Assembly (NCBI GenBank): GCA_035606235.1
Contig: DATNFU010000044.1
Location: 1 to 64,000 of the forward strand
Origin: 66-474 sp035606235
GTDB lineage: Bacteria > Pseudomonadota > Gammaproteobacteria > Xanthomonadales > Rhodanobacteraceae
DNA length: 64,000 nucleotides
Direction of reading: 5' to 3'
A program made the position numbers and the translations under genes. This document shows, piece by piece, positions 9,501-16,109 of this stretch. The notes beneath the pieces are model-generated. The model was not told where the DNA came from, searched no databases, and worked only from the letters and a program-made list of their open reading frames with translations. Each line of letters begins with the position of its first letter. Position 1 is the first letter of the stretch.

Positions 9501-11327
9501 GCCCCACGCGTTGCTGGCATAACCTTGCGCATAAGCATTATTGCCGAATGCAGTAGAGAAATTGGTGGAAGCGTGCGCGCCGTCCCCGAACGCGGCCGAC
9601 TGCGAGCCATTGGCCTGCGCAGCCTCGCCGACCGCCGTGCTGTTGACGCCGGTCGCACTGGCATGGCTACCACCCGCGAAGCTGTTGGTGCCCGAAGCTG
9701 CGCTGAGATAACCGAGCGCAGTGGCGCCGACCGCCGTCGCGTCTGCGGAGTTGCCCAAAGCAGAGGTTGACACCCCGTAAGCGTGTGCGGCGACACCGAG
9801 CGCAAGGGCGCCGCCCGAAGCGCTGGCCGTGACGGCCTTGGCGCCGGAGCCGATGGCGACGTTGGCCGCACCGTTGGCGACCGTATTGGTGCCGAGGGCG
9901 ACAGCGTCGTTGAAGGTTGAGTTGGCGTTGTAACCGATCGCGACCTGGTGGACTCCGGTTCCCCCGGCCACCGACTTCTGGCCGATGGCGATGGCGGCGC
10001 CGCCGGAAGCGGTGGAGTTGAAGCCGCCGGCGAAGCTGTTGTAGCCGCTGGCGACCGCATCATCACCCAACGCGGTGCTGTAGTTTCCGCTCGCATTGGA
10101 ACGGTTGCCGAAGGCGGAGCTGCTGCCGCCGCCCGCGCTGGCATATGAGCCGAACGCCGAGCTGTTGGCGCCCGCTGCGCTGGACAACACGCCGATCGCA
10201 TTGCTTTCGCGGCCTGCGGCATTGGCCTTGTCACCGGCTGCGACGCTGTAATCGCCATTGGCGCTGGCGTTGTAGCCGATTGCGGCGGAGCTGATGCCGC
10301 TGGTGTGCGCATCAATGCCCACCGCCGTGCTCCGGAGGCCGGAGGCCGCGGTGTTTTGACCCAGCGCTGTGGCATCCGTGTTGGTCGCCTGTGCGTTGTC
10401 GCCAAAAGCGCTGCTGCTGATGCCGGAAGCCACTGAGTTGTAACCGAACGCGCTGCTGTCGGCGCCGGAAGCATTGGCTTTCGGGCCTGCGGCGGTCGCA
10501 TCGGCGCCGCCGGCGGAGGCGTAATCGCCGCCCACGCCATTGGCCTTGAAGTAATCGGTGGTGGTGCCGACCAGCGTGGTTACCTGGCCGAGGTTGACGG
10601 CATCGGTGGGGTTAACGCCGGCCGCGACATTGGTGATGCGACGCTCATTGCCTACGCTGCCCACCGAAACGGTATTGGCCGCGCTCACCACCGAGTTGGC
10701 GCCGAGCGCCACGCTGTTGGCGAAGCCGCCGTCCGATGCCGAAAGTCCCAGAGCAACGCCCCCGGTACCGGTGGCCGAAGCCTGCTGGCCGATTGCGGTG
10801 GATTCCAAACCGCTGGCCACACTGTGCGTGCCCACGGCGACGGTAAACTGATTGCTGGCGACCGCGCTATAGCCCACCGCCACCGCCGAGGTGTTGGAGG
10901 CCGCAGCCTTGTCGCCGAGCGCGGTGGAGTAGTTGCCGGATGCTGCGGCGAAACTGCCGAACGCCGAGGAATGGGTGCCGCTCGCGGAGGACTTGTAACC
11001 CACCGCGCTGTCATCTAGGCCACCTGCGTAGGCGTTGACGCCGAGCGCGGTGCTGTAGGCCCCGGCAGCGTTGGCTCCAGTGCCGCAACCCAGCGCATCG
11101 TTGCCTCCGGCCAGCGCGCCGGTGCAGTTGATCTGCCCCGCAAACGCCATCGGCGCCGCGATCGCCAATATCACCGCCAGCGCAAGCTGCGCCAGGCGCG
11201 TGCCTGCGAATCGACCCGTTCCTGCGGCAGAGGCGGACCCGACGCTCTTGGACGTCGCAAGCTCGGAGGCCACCACCACTTGGTTGAGGGACTTGTTCCA
11301 AACCAGACTATAGATTTTCTTGTTCAT
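1..11327 (-). CDS. Giant trimeric autotransporter adhesin (YadA/Hia type), C-terminus beyond window
   Basis: Secreted surface adhesin of the type Vc family. The start at 11327 gives MNKKIYSLVWNKSLNQ, a textbook extended signal peptide region, then a hydrophobic signal ending near AAPMAFAGQI. The frame is the same at both ends of the window, giving at least 3,775 codons with no stop seen. Most of the protein is about 14-residue head repeats of the form SxAxGxxAxAxGxxS, such as GYNANSAGTGATAVGYN. At least five neck-like modules carry VSVGxxGNERQITNVAAG followed by TDAVNxxQ; they lie near 10690-10560, 9200-9015, 6350-6160, 3760-3600 and 320-150. The trimeric beta-barrel anchor should lie left of position 1. 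The strong repeat structure makes the complementary strand almost stop-free. Very sure of the family; total length unknown. Confidence 0.95.
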   Translation of the reverse strand, partial: MNKKIYSLVWNKSLNQVVVASELATSKSVGSASAAGTGRFAGTRLAQLALAVILAIAAPMAFAGQINCTGALAGGNDALGCGTGANAAGAYSTALGVNAYAGGLDDSAVGYKSSASGTHSSAFGSFAAASGNYSTALGDKAAASNTSAVAVGYSAVASNQFTVAVGTHSVASGLESTAIGQQASATGTGGVALGLSASDGGFANSVALGANSVVSAANTVSVGSVGNERRITNVAAGVNPTDAVNLGQVTTLVGTTTDYFKANGVGGDYASAGGADATAAGPKANASGADSSAFGYNSVASGISSSAFGDNAQATNTDATALGQNTAASGLRSTAVGIDAHTSGISSAAIGYNASANGDYSVAAGDKANAAGRESNAIGVLSSAAGANSSAFGSYASAGGGSSSAFGNRSNASGNYSTALGDDAVASGYNSFAGGFNSTASGGAAIAIGQKSVAGGTGVHQVAIGYNANSTFNDAVALGTNTVANGAANVAIGSGAKAVTASASGGALALGVAAHAYGVSTSALGNSADATAVGATALGYLSAASGTNSFAGGSHASATGVNSTAVGEAAQANGSQSAAFGDGAHASTNFSTAFGNNAYAQGYASNAWGDRAHASGFASTAIGNGAATGATAAGALAVGYLANAGGADSAALGNRANAAGTDGVAVGNFANASGTASVAIGNDANTAGFANSVALGSGAVDAAAVATSSATINGQTQNFAGGAPIGVVSVGTVGNERQITNVAAGQLSATSTDAVNGSQLYAVDLLATQTDNYFKANGTGGDYSVASGTDSVAAGPNAYASGTSSSAFGDNARATGNDSTALGQNSTASGYRSTATGFGSNVSAGAYGNVDNSSAFGANASIGASGQYNLYGSSSGSATNSTALGSNAGVHANGGQYGSANASDSTALGNGANVTATGGFFAGASANSALALGNGASVNTYAGNVSNSAAIGTGANVSAQKYGSASGSTAIGNGARVASGGDATAANNSIAFGSGANVSTGYYSSGASNSIALGNSANVSVGSDFSSANNDIAIGNHASISPSAYTNADNSVAIGNYATANNNSASALGDHANARGANSSAIGVNSYASATDATALGDNSRATGNYSTSLGYGSRASQTNSTATGVGAHAYGVESNAFGFASLASGTDSTALGPDSIATGTDSTATGFNAHALTNNSTANGSGANVIASGYGYYGSSRGSANNGSAFGNGANVTATGGFDYSGASADNGSAFGNGAHVNATGGQYSASANASNSTAIGNNAGVTASGGFFGTASAVSSTAVGDGALVSASGGYTSANDANAIGAGAHVTAGGYSDVSGSNAFGNNAGVTASGGGYFNHSNAINSTAMGTGASVSANGYGVNANNSMAQGTSASVSATGEYSSANNAVAIGTSARVSASGNYYGSYHADNAIALGNHASVNAASANANNAAAIGNYASANANSASAFGDHAQANSTDSTALGYKANAGGSNSLAAGSNAKALGGYSVALGNGATASAGNSIAEGNGASASATFATAIGYNAVANSSGAVAIGETATATGGQAVSIGAGNTASGNGAVAIGDPNTATGLGAVAIGDNNTANGQGAVAEGEGNTATGQGSVALGNDSSAAAAGSLAFGDTANAMAADGVALGSGAIATNANDVALGSGSVSAAPNATPSVTINGQTQNFAGGAPTSVVSVGTVGNERQITNVAAGEVSATSTDAVNGSQLYAVDTLATHTDNYFKANGLDDGTDSAKVNGTDATAAGANAYANGNYSTALGTGAHAYGVSASAFGDGAAALNTDATALGQDSYASGTQSTATGFDSSARGNFSTATGSYSVANGAGSSAFGDHAAVNTAVGSVNNSTAIGNNAWVGSIAGNSDNSVAIGNSAYVGGQRYSVNKYGSQNSLAIGNHAYVGSPTGANNSIALGNYASSTANSSTAIGDHATSASNNGVAIGANSSVAATGTGGYGAGYATVATQGIAIGSGSSVTGVEGAAVGVNASASGLYSSAFGSSSTASGDYSTAIGRNAQATNLGSTATGAYSNAAGFESTATGVLASASGTQSTAMGASSNASGNYSVAFGLRAVATNIDSSSFGKDSVSTGFGASAIGPRAHAYADDSTAVGFHASADAYAISGSALGFYASAQNYNATAVGSHSRASGQGSTAAGAEAQAAGDFSTASGYSAFAQGAYSTAVGNTAGALGNYSTAVGSNAYASGSNASAVGENAQATGDYSTAVGVNSVASGYSSSAFGDGAQATGGNSTALGQNSLASGANSTATGFNAQATGDNSFAGGNGASATGPSAVAIGNGAKAQDNFPGAGGTYIAGGVSSTTTNGSVAVGNGANAYSGSDVAIGGGANASGLASVAVGNNSVASGFLNAAFGTGAAATGGAASTALGDGSIASGNFATATGAGSNASGAYSTATGASSSASYKGSSAFGYRASASGVDSLASGYRASASGTYSAAFGNGAIADAMNGVAIGNGASTAGFSNSVALGAASADGVGAVTAVTNPLFVNPTYLPPGALQGANGSDPNFNPATVTSAGEVSVGAPGAERQITNVAAGTALTDAVNVGQIEPLVDAITGINLGEGITYFRANSTLGDAQAIGANTIAIGPLAVANGDSSFAAGYNAQTGVGATGATAVGYNSNAAGVSSSAFGDGASALASNSTAIGQDSTAAGLNSSAFGYKSSAFGDNSLASGNYATAFGTSSVAVGDHATASSNNDIAIGNGSSTYGGSTNGSSVAIGNGAFAGSLYGSDVAMGNGASATGGFSSAVGNSANASGYESSAFGNASQASGTYGTAIGNNANAGGTYSTALGTHATATGSSDTALGDYSSATGGYSTAVGNEANATAYGAIAAGNYASASGTQSSAFGNYAKASGNYSTAVGNYATATGASSVAMGDHATSNSDNGIAIGTNANVAATGTGGYASGYSTVATQGIAIGSGSSVTGVEGAAVGVNASASGLYSSAFGADSAASGDYSTAIGKASSASSLGATAVGAYSSASGFEGTATGLLSSASGTQATAAGAFSNASGEYSVAVGLRSNATDIDSTAFGKDSNATARGASALGPRATAAGGSSTAVGFHAYTTVAGISAVAMGYYAGASNYNATALGSHSLASGQGATAAGALAQASGDFSTASGYSAFASGTSSTAVGNTAGALGDYSTAVGSNAYASGSNASAFGENAQATGNYSTAVGVNSVASGYSSSAFGDGAQATGDNSTALGQDSTASGLNSSATGFNSVASGDYSTADGNSASAQGASSTAVGDHSHAYGSGDVAIGQNATANSPPASKYSAAAPATAVGTNASATNTGASAFGNSANASGKYSTALGDHANASGKYATAVGHKAQATGQYSTAIGKYATASGNASNAMGKYSKASGFGATAVGSYSTASGLYSSAFGIGATATGGATTAIGVGANASGFIAMALGADANAAGDHSIAEGFRADTSAAATQGIAMGYFASASNYSATAIGSHAAASGIGSAALGDTALASGDYSAALGPFAAATGLSSTAVGDTANALGDNSTAVGSNAYASGLQSSAFGNNAQATGDYSVAMGSNAFANATKTTAVGDNAYAGGNAYGFDTAVGEGSRATGGYSAAFGNLANASGEDSVAVGNGSVADAVNGVAIGNGASTAGFGNSVALGAGAADGRGAISGVANPAYVNPLFVPSSDPNIGDPNFNPATVTSVGEVSVGTPGNERQITNVAAGTALTDAVNVGQILPLVDAVNGITNGYGIKYFRANSTLADAQAIGANTIAIGPLAVAGGDSSFAAGYNANSAGTGATAVGYNSS
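1700..2600 (-). repeat. Second internal duplication of the adhesin gene, copy C
   Basis: Matches 4586-5483 at an offset of about 2,883-2,886 bp (961-962 codons). For example, gcgctgctgctgta appears near 1756 and 4642, and ccttgcgtcgct at 2566 and 5449. Both encode the order VGVNASASGLYSSAFG, STATG or GTATG repeats and SAFGDGAQATG. Because the offset differs from the 3,444-bp pair, at least two rearrangements or unequal deletions occurred. Confidence 0.7.
3445..3975 (-). repeat. Internal duplication of the adhesin gene, copy B (neck plus head segment)
   Basis: Partner of the segment at 1-525, encoding the same neck/linker/head order. The differences are scattered and in frame (ERQITNVAAG kept, GNERQ replaced by GAERQ). 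This points to an ancestral multi-kilobase in-frame duplication. Confidence 0.8.
4586..5483 (-). repeat. Second internal duplication of the adhesin gene, copy D
   Basis: Partner of 1700-2600, with the same series of head repeats in the same order and codon-level differences only. Both copies include the motif GIAIGSGSSVTGVEGAAVG. Confidence 0.7.
11245..11327 (-). other. Extended signal peptide region and Sec signal of the adhesin
   Basis: The first residues MNKKIYSLVWNKSLNQ followed by VVVASELA match the ESPR that precedes the Sec signal in very large autotransporters. The hydrophobic core follows at about residues 45-60 (LAQLALAVILAIAAPMAFA), with likely cleavage after AFA. The ESPR fixes the start codon at 11327. 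Confidence 0.9.
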
Positions 11328-11892
11328 GATCTGCTCTCGATGAAATTGGACAGCTCGCGGGAATGCGAAAAATTCTGTGGATTACGGATGCGACAAAGCC
11401 CACGCGGGCGGATGGCCTGCGCGGGCGGAAATTCGAAGGACGGTGATGCGAAACGACGGCTTGCAGCCGCTCGTGCAAACTTTTTCTTGATGCATCAGAC
11501 CCCCCTGAGCCTGTTGCAAACCCCTGTAAACGAGCCCCGTCGGGCCCTTGCGTGACGCGCAATCAAGCGATCGCAGCGTCCCCTCGCGGCGCAGCCTCCC
11601 TGCTGCACACCTACTTAACCGCAGGGGACGAGCGTAGCAAGAAAGTGACGGGGTTCACAACACTGCATTGCAACATTTGGCAAAGGCGCGTCCGGCTTGG
11701 GTTTGCACGGCAGTGCAGGCAAAAACTGTATCGCCTGCAAGCAGGCTCCTACGCAAGCAGGCCCCTGCGAGGGCGAGGGTCTGGTCGCCTGCACGCAGGC
11801 TCCTACCGAGCTTTTGTAGGTAGCGAGCCTGCTCGCGACCAGGATTGCGGAATCAAGAAACGCGGCGACGCCGGTCGCGCGCAGGCGCGCTC
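11328..11892. other. Long intergenic region upstream of the adhesin, with REP elements
   Basis: This 565-bp stretch lies between the tatD stop and the adhesin start. The half nearer tatD (about 11731-11892) holds several REP elements. The half nearer the adhesin should carry its promoter, but no convincing -35/-10 pair was found. A small hairpin (cggct-tgc-agccg) lies at 11457-11469. The short ORFs that cross it overlap REP DNA or lack start signals. Confidence 0.6.
11731..11840. repeat. REP cluster (three copies)
   Basis: Copies at 11731-11752 (tcgcctgcaagcaggctcct), 11784-11806 and, in the opposite orientation, 11815-11840. Each has a short GC-rich palindrome ending in the conserved head GTAGGAGC. 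The family recurs near 12716, 12771, 15380, 15955, 17696, 17720 and 46618. Confidence 0.85.
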
Positions 11893-11896
11893 CTAC
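11873..11896. repeat. REP element overlapping the tatD stop codon
   Basis: The unit ggtcgcgcgcaggcgcgctc plus ctac. Read on the minus strand its head is GTAGGAGCG, and the TAG in this head (11895-11893) is the stop codon of tatD. The element has therefore become part of the gene's 3' end. Confidence 0.8.
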
Positions 11897-12687
11897 GAGA
11901 GCGGAAACCCGAAAAACGCGCGGGCATTGGTGCTGGTCTGCGCGGCCACGGCTTCCACGGTTTGGCCGCGGTCGCGCGCGACTTCCGCGCAGATGTGCGC
12001 CAGGTACATCGGTTCGTTGCGGCGATGGCTGGGCTGCGGACGCACCGTGCGCGGCAACAAATATGGTGCGTCGGTTTCCAGCAGCAGACGGTCTGCCGGG
12101 ATGTCACGCACCAGCTCGCGCAGATGGGTGCCGCGGCGCTCATCGCAAATCCAGCCGGTGATGCCGATGTGGCAATCCAGATCCAGATAGTCGAACAAGG
12201 CCTTGCGGGTATCGGTGAAGCAATGCACCACCGCGTTGGGCACGCGATCGCGCGCGGCTTTCAGCAGCGACAGGAAATCTTCATGTGCGTCGCGCTGGTG
12301 CAGGAACAACGGCTGGTGGTTCTCCACCGCTATTTGCAACTGCTTTTCGAACGCAGCGAGTTGCGCCGCGCGCGGCGAATAGTTGCGGTGATAATCCAGC
12401 CCGGTTTCCCCCAGCGCCTTCACTTGTGGTTCGCGGATCAGCGCCCGCAGCAGCGCGTCGGTCTCCGCATCGTAATCGCTCGCGTGGTGCGGATGCACGC
12501 CGGCGGTGGCGAACAGCACGCCCGGATGCGCGCACGCCAGTTGCCGCGCGTGCTCACTGCCTTCCCTGGATGCGCCGGTCACGACCATCTGCGCAATGCC
12601 GTGTTCCCGCGCGCGCGCGAGCACCGCATCGAAATCGTGGCGGAAGGATTCATGGGTGAGGTTGGCGCCGATGTCGATGAGGTGCAT
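11893..12687 (-). CDS. tatD: TatD family 3'-5' DNA exonuclease / metal-dependent hydrolase
   Basis: Cytosolic TIM-barrel metallohydrolase of the TatD proper subgroup, linked in other bacteria to single-strand DNA and RNA trimming after oxidative damage. 264 residues from MHLIDIGANLTHESF. Metal-site motifs are visible in order: AGVHPHHA, GETGLDYHRN, FLHQRDAH, HCFTDTR, GITGWICDERRG and ETDAPYLLPR, with RRNEP near the end. The start at 12687 is preferred because the longer reading frame runs back through a REP element. The stop codon lies inside another REP. The gene is divergent from hrpB. Confidence 0.95.
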   Translation of the reverse strand: MHLIDIGANLTHESFRHDFDAVLARAREHGIAQMVVTGASREGSEHARQLACAHPGVLFATAGVHPHHASDYDAETDALLRALIREPQVKALGETGLDYHRNYSPRAAQLAAFEKQLQIAVENHQPLFLHQRDAHEDFLSLLKAARDRVPNAVVHCFTDTRKALFDYLDLDCHIGITGWICDERRGTHLRELVRDIPADRLLLETDAPYLLPRTVRPQPSHRRNEPMYLAHICAEVARDRGQTVEAVAAQTSTNARAFFGFPLS

Positions 12688-12715
12688 GAGCCGATTGTAG
12701 GAGAGCGGGTTATCT

Positions 12716-12793
12716 GTAGGAGCGCGCCTGCGCGCGACCACGGCGCCATTGGCCATGAATGGCAATGCCTGTCGCGCGCAGGCGCACTCCTAC
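12716..12793. repeat. Inverted REP pair in the tatD-hrpB divergent promoter region
   Basis: Two REPs face each other: gtaggagcgcgcctgcgcgc at 12716 onward and gtcgcgcgcaggcgcactcc ending at 12793, about 30 bp apart. The arrangement is like a BIME. It ends only about 10 bp before the hrpB start codon, so it lies in the leader of hrpB and may fold in its mRNA. Confidence 0.85.
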
Positions 12794-12802
12794 AATGGCG
12801 CG

Positions 12803-15331
12803 ATGTCATCCGCCGAACCTCCGTTTCCGATCTCCCCGCTGCTCCCCGCGATCCGTGCCTCGCTTCGCGAACATCCGCGGCTGGTGCTGGAAGCGCCGCC
12901 CGGCGCGGGCAAGACCACGCAGGTTCCGCCGGCGCTGCTGGACGAGCCGTGGTTGCATGGGAAGAAGATCATCCTGCTGGAGCCGCGCCGCCTCGCCGCG
13001 CGCGCGGCAGCGGAATTCATGGCGCGGCGATTCGACGAACCGGTCGGGCAAACCGTCGGTTATCGCATCCGCTTCGAATCACGCATCGGCGCGGGCACCC
13101 GAATCGAAGTGGTCACCGAAGGGATTCTCACGCGCATGTTGCAGGACGATCCGGAATGCCCAAGCATCGGCGCAATCGTATTCGACGAATTCCACGAACG
13201 TCATTTGCAGGGCGACCTCGGCGCGGCACTGACGCTGGACGTGCTGCTGGGACTGCGTCCGGACCTGCGGATGATCATCATGTCGGCGACGCTGGAAGGC
13301 GAGCGCGTCGCGAACTGGCTGGAAGCGCCGGTGATCCGCAGCGAAGGCCGCGCGCATCCGGTGCGCGTGCAGTATCCGCCGCTACGGCGCGGTGAAGGCG
13401 AATCCTCGCATTTGCGCCGCACAATCGAGCAGTCGCTGCAGGAGACCGATGGCGATGTATTGGTATTCCTGCCGGGGCGAAGGGAGATTGCGCGTTGCCG
13501 GGGCCTGCTTGCGGGCGATATGGCTGCGGCGAATATCGAAATCCTGGCTCTCCATGGCGAGCTCTCGCTGGCCGAACAGCACGCCGCGCTGTCGCCCGCC
13601 GAGCCGGGCACCAGGCGCGTGATCCTCGCCACCAACGTCGCCGAATCCAGCGTCACGTTGCCCGGCATCCGCGCGGTGGTGGACACCGGTCTGGCGCGCG
13701 AGCCGCGCTTTGATCCGAATTCCGGTTTCACGCGCTTGCAGACGCTCACCATCTCGCAGGCGTCCGCCGACCAGCGCGCTGGCCGCGCCGGTCGCACCGC
13801 ACCCGGCGTGGCGTACCGCTTGTGGCCGCAGACTCAGCGATTGGAACCGGCGCGCACAGCGGAAATCGCGCAAGCGGAATTGTCGGGCCTGGCGCTGGAG
13901 CTTGCCGCGTGGGGAATCGGCGAGGATGCAAACGCCGCGTTGCGCTGGCTCGATCCGCCACCTCCCGGCGCGCTCGACGCCGCGCGCGAATTGCTGCAGC
14001 GCCTCGGCGCGCTGGATGCGCGATTGCGGATCACCAAACTTGGCCGCACGATGCTGCAGCTGGGCGCGCAGCCGCGCCTGTCCGCTGCCGCGGTGCGCGC
14101 GCCGGAAACGCAGCGCGCGCTGATCGCCGATCTGCTCGCGCTGCTGGAAGGACGTTCGCCCTTGCGTGGTGCGTTCAATGACGACCTGCGTGCGCAGCTT
14201 TCCGCATTGCATGTTTGGCGGGATGGCGGGGGCCGAAGAGCGCCATCCGTGACCGAACAACTTCGTGGTGCCGATGCCGGTGCATTGTCCGCAATCGAGC
14301 AGAGCGCTCGCGGCTGGCGCAAACGGCTGGAGGTGCGCGGCGCGCCGACCGGCGTGCCGGATGCGCTCACGGTCGGCAATCTGCTGCTGCACGCGTTTCC
14401 CGATCGCGCGGCAAAACGCGACGAGCGCGATGCGCGTCGCTATCTGCTCGCCAACGGACGCGGCGCGAGGTTGCATGAGGAGTCGGCACTGTTCGGCGAG
14501 CCGTGGCTGGTGATCGCGGAAGCGCGCTTCGAGGCGCGCGACAGCCTTGTATTGAATGCCGCACCATTCGATCCGGCCCTGCTGCAAAGGGATTACGCGT
14601 CGCACGTGACGCGCGAGCGCGTGGTGCGCTGGAATCACGAGCGTGAGGTGGTGGAAGCGTTCGAGGAGGAACGCTTCGATGCGATTCCGCTGTCGCGGAA
14701 GAATGTTCCGGTTGCGTCGGAGGACGCGCTGCTTGCGCTGCTGTCGCAGATTCGAGCGCGCGGTTTGCCATCGCTGCCGTGGAGCGAACACACGCAACGC
14801 CTGCGCGAACGCGTAAGGTGGTTGCGCAGCACGATGCCGGATGCGGGTTTGCCGGATGTTGGCGATCCTGCGCTGCTGGACTCCCTGGAACAATGGCTCG
14901 CGCCGCCACTGCATGGCAAGCGCAAGCTGGATGCATTGTCGGCAGCCGAATTGGCGGACGCGTTTGCTTCCCTGCTCGATTGGCCGCAACGCAAGCTGCT
15001 GGACGAGCACGCGCCGGACGCAATCACGGTGCCAAGCGGCATGACGCGCCGGGTCGAGTACACGAACGAAGGCCCGGTGCTCGCGGTGAAATTGCAGGAA
15101 CTGTTCGGGCTGGCCGACACGCCTCGCGTAGCCAATGGCCGCGTGCCCGTGACGCTGCACCTGCTGTCGCCCGGCGGGCGGCCGATCCAGGTCACGCAGG
15201 ATTTACGCAGCTTCTGGGAGCGCACCTACCCGGAAGTGAGAAAGGAATTGAAAGGCCGTTATCCGAAACACCCGTGGCCCGACGACCCCTGGACTGCAAC
15301 GCCCACGCATCGGGCCAGGCCGCGCTCCTGA
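12803..15331 (+). CDS. hrpB: ATP-dependent RNA helicase HrpB
   Basis: DEAH-type superfamily 2 helicase of the HrpB group, 842 residues. Visible motifs: Walker A APPGAGKTTQVP (about residues 31-42), the DEAH variant DEFHER, SATLEG (motif III), NVAESSVTLPGI (motif V), QRAGRAGRTAPG (motif VI), then the helicase-associated domains. The HrpB-specific C-terminus has LDWPQRK, VPSGM and SPGGRPIQVTQDL with FWERTYPEVRKELKGRYPKH. The start MSSAEPPFPIS is chosen because upstream in-frame codons come from the adjacent REP. The cellular substrate of HrpB is poorly defined; family assignment is secure. Confidence 0.95.
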   Translation: MSSAEPPFPISPLLPAIRASLREHPRLVLEAPPGAGKTTQVPPALLDEPWLHGKKIILLEPRRLAARAAAEFMARRFDEPVGQTVGYRIRFESRIGAGTRIEVVTEGILTRMLQDDPECPSIGAIVFDEFHERHLQGDLGAALTLDVLLGLRPDLRMIIMSATLEGERVANWLEAPVIRSEGRAHPVRVQYPPLRRGEGESSHLRRTIEQSLQETDGDVLVFLPGRREIARCRGLLAGDMAAANIEILALHGELSLAEQHAALSPAEPGTRRVILATNVAESSVTLPGIRAVVDTGLAREPRFDPNSGFTRLQTLTISQASADQRAGRAGRTAPGVAYRLWPQTQRLEPARTAEIAQAELSGLALELAAWGIGEDANAALRWLDPPPPGALDAARELLQRLGALDARLRITKLGRTMLQLGAQPRLSAAAVRAPETQRALIADLLALLEGRSPLRGAFNDDLRAQLSALHVWRDGGGRRAPSVTEQLRGADAGALSAIEQSARGWRKRLEVRGAPTGVPDALTVGNLLLHAFPDRAAKRDERDARRYLLANGRGARLHEESALFGEPWLVIAEARFEARDSLVLNAAPFDPALLQRDYASHVTRERVVRWNHEREVVEAFEEERFDAIPLSRKNVPVASEDALLALLSQIRARGLPSLPWSEHTQRLRERVRWLRSTMPDAGLPDVGDPALLDSLEQWLAPPLHGKRKLDALSAAELADAFASLLDWPQRKLLDEHAPDAITVPSGMTRRVEYTNEGPVLAVKLQELFGLADTPRVANGRVPVTLHLLSPGGRPIQVTQDLRSFWERTYPEVRKELKGRYPKHPWPDDPWTATPTHRARPRS

Positions 15332-15338
15332 AGCGGCC

Positions 15339-15402
15339 GCTTGCAAGCAAGCTCCCGCAGAACCGATCGAAACGCTTTCGTAGGAGCCTGCTTGCAGGCG
15401 AT
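15339..15402. repeat. REP pair downstream of hrpB
   Basis: A degenerate copy, gcttgcaagcaagctcccgc (about 15339-15360), and a good copy, cgtaggagcctgcttgcagg (15380-15402). They sit next to the REP-associated transposase remnant and between convergent genes. Confidence 0.75.
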
Positions 15403-15420
15403 CGGCGCGAAGCGCCGTCG

Positions 15421-15892
15421 CTATAACCAACTTGCATTCCAATACGGATAAGACATCAGATCATCAACCAACCCGGCGCGAACCGGATTGTTCAAAAACA
15501 TAACGCGCCGTTGCCAATACATCTTCTTCCTCGCGCAGCGCGTGATCGTGAAACGCCTTCGACCAGATGCGATCCGAAGCGGGAATGGCCCGATGACATT
15601 CCCTTGTCGCCAAGGCTTTCAACCGCTGCACCCAGCGCGTCAAAGATGTTGCCTCGCCGAGTTGCACCAGTGCATGAAAATGGTCGGGCATCAGCACCCA
15701 GCAGACGGACGCGGCGTCTTCGGCGTTGGATGCGGAATCCAGTGCACCACAGGCCACCATGGCAAGAGCGCTGTCGCGGAACAAGGGATTCCTGCCCGCT
15801 GTCGTGAACGTGATCAGGTAAATGCCGCCGGGCTGGCACGCACGGCCCTTGCGCAATGCGCGATGTCCGGGTTCAAACATGTGCGAGAGCAT
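15421..15892 (-). pseudogene. REP-associated tyrosine transposase (RAYT), frameshifted near the C-terminus
   Basis: HUH-type single-strand nuclease of the Y1_Tnp/TnpA-REP family, thought to mobilise REP elements. The frame starts at 15892 or 15880 and shows RKGRACQPGGIYLITFTT, the HUH motif MPDHFHALVQ and HDHALREEEDVLATARYV. It then leaves the family pattern and stops at 15464. Removing one T from the T5 run (A5 on the plus strand, 15494-15498) restores ARYVLNNPVRAGLVDD and MSYPYWNASWL with a stop at 15421, exactly the usual RAYT ending. So this is a one-base frameshift: a pseudogene, phase variant or sequencing error. The usual GYHDH segment reads AFHDH here. REP copies flank it on both sides. 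Confidence 0.85.
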
Positions 15893-15954
15893 CCGTGATC
15901 CGTGTTTCCGCAGGAATCAACGGAGTGCTCGTTGCGATGTCGGCTATGGTCCAG

Positions 15955-16107
15955 GTCGCCGGCAAGCAGGCTCCTACAAAAGCGCGGTAATCGCCTGCAC
16001 GCGGGCTAACGAACAGGTTCCTGGCGCCCATGGGTTGCCTCCACGCACGCTCTTTCTAATGGCATTTCCGCCAGCGTCAGTCGCTTGCAAGCAAGATAGA
16101 TTCCTAC
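15955..16107. repeat. REP cluster between the RAYT remnant and the M28 peptidase gene
   Basis: Copies at 15955-15977 (gtcgccggcaagcaggctcc), 15991-16010 (degenerate, head lost) and 16081-16107 (tcgcttgcaagcaagataga, slightly expanded). The last one begins two bases after the stop codon of the peptidase gene and may act in 3'-end stabilisation. Confidence 0.75.
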
Positions 16108-16109
16108 GG

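Noticed and set aside
954..9770. Long plus-strand open frames opposite the adhesin (for example 954-2147, 2316-4301, 4920-5954, 5967-7763, 8448-9770)
   Set aside because: They are the antisense of the head repeats. The translated products are Arg/Ala/Gly-rich periodic sequence with no domain, while the minus-strand frame gives a perfect TAA.
11731..11896. CRISPR-like array
   Set aside because: Repeats are palindromic, in both orientations, unequally spaced and without unique spacers; they are REPs, and no cas gene is present.
13382..15160. 592-codon minus-strand open frame opposite hrpB
   Set aside because: Antisense of a gene with every HrpB motif; the product is Gln/Arg-rich with no family pattern. 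GC-rich codon bias makes such shadows common.
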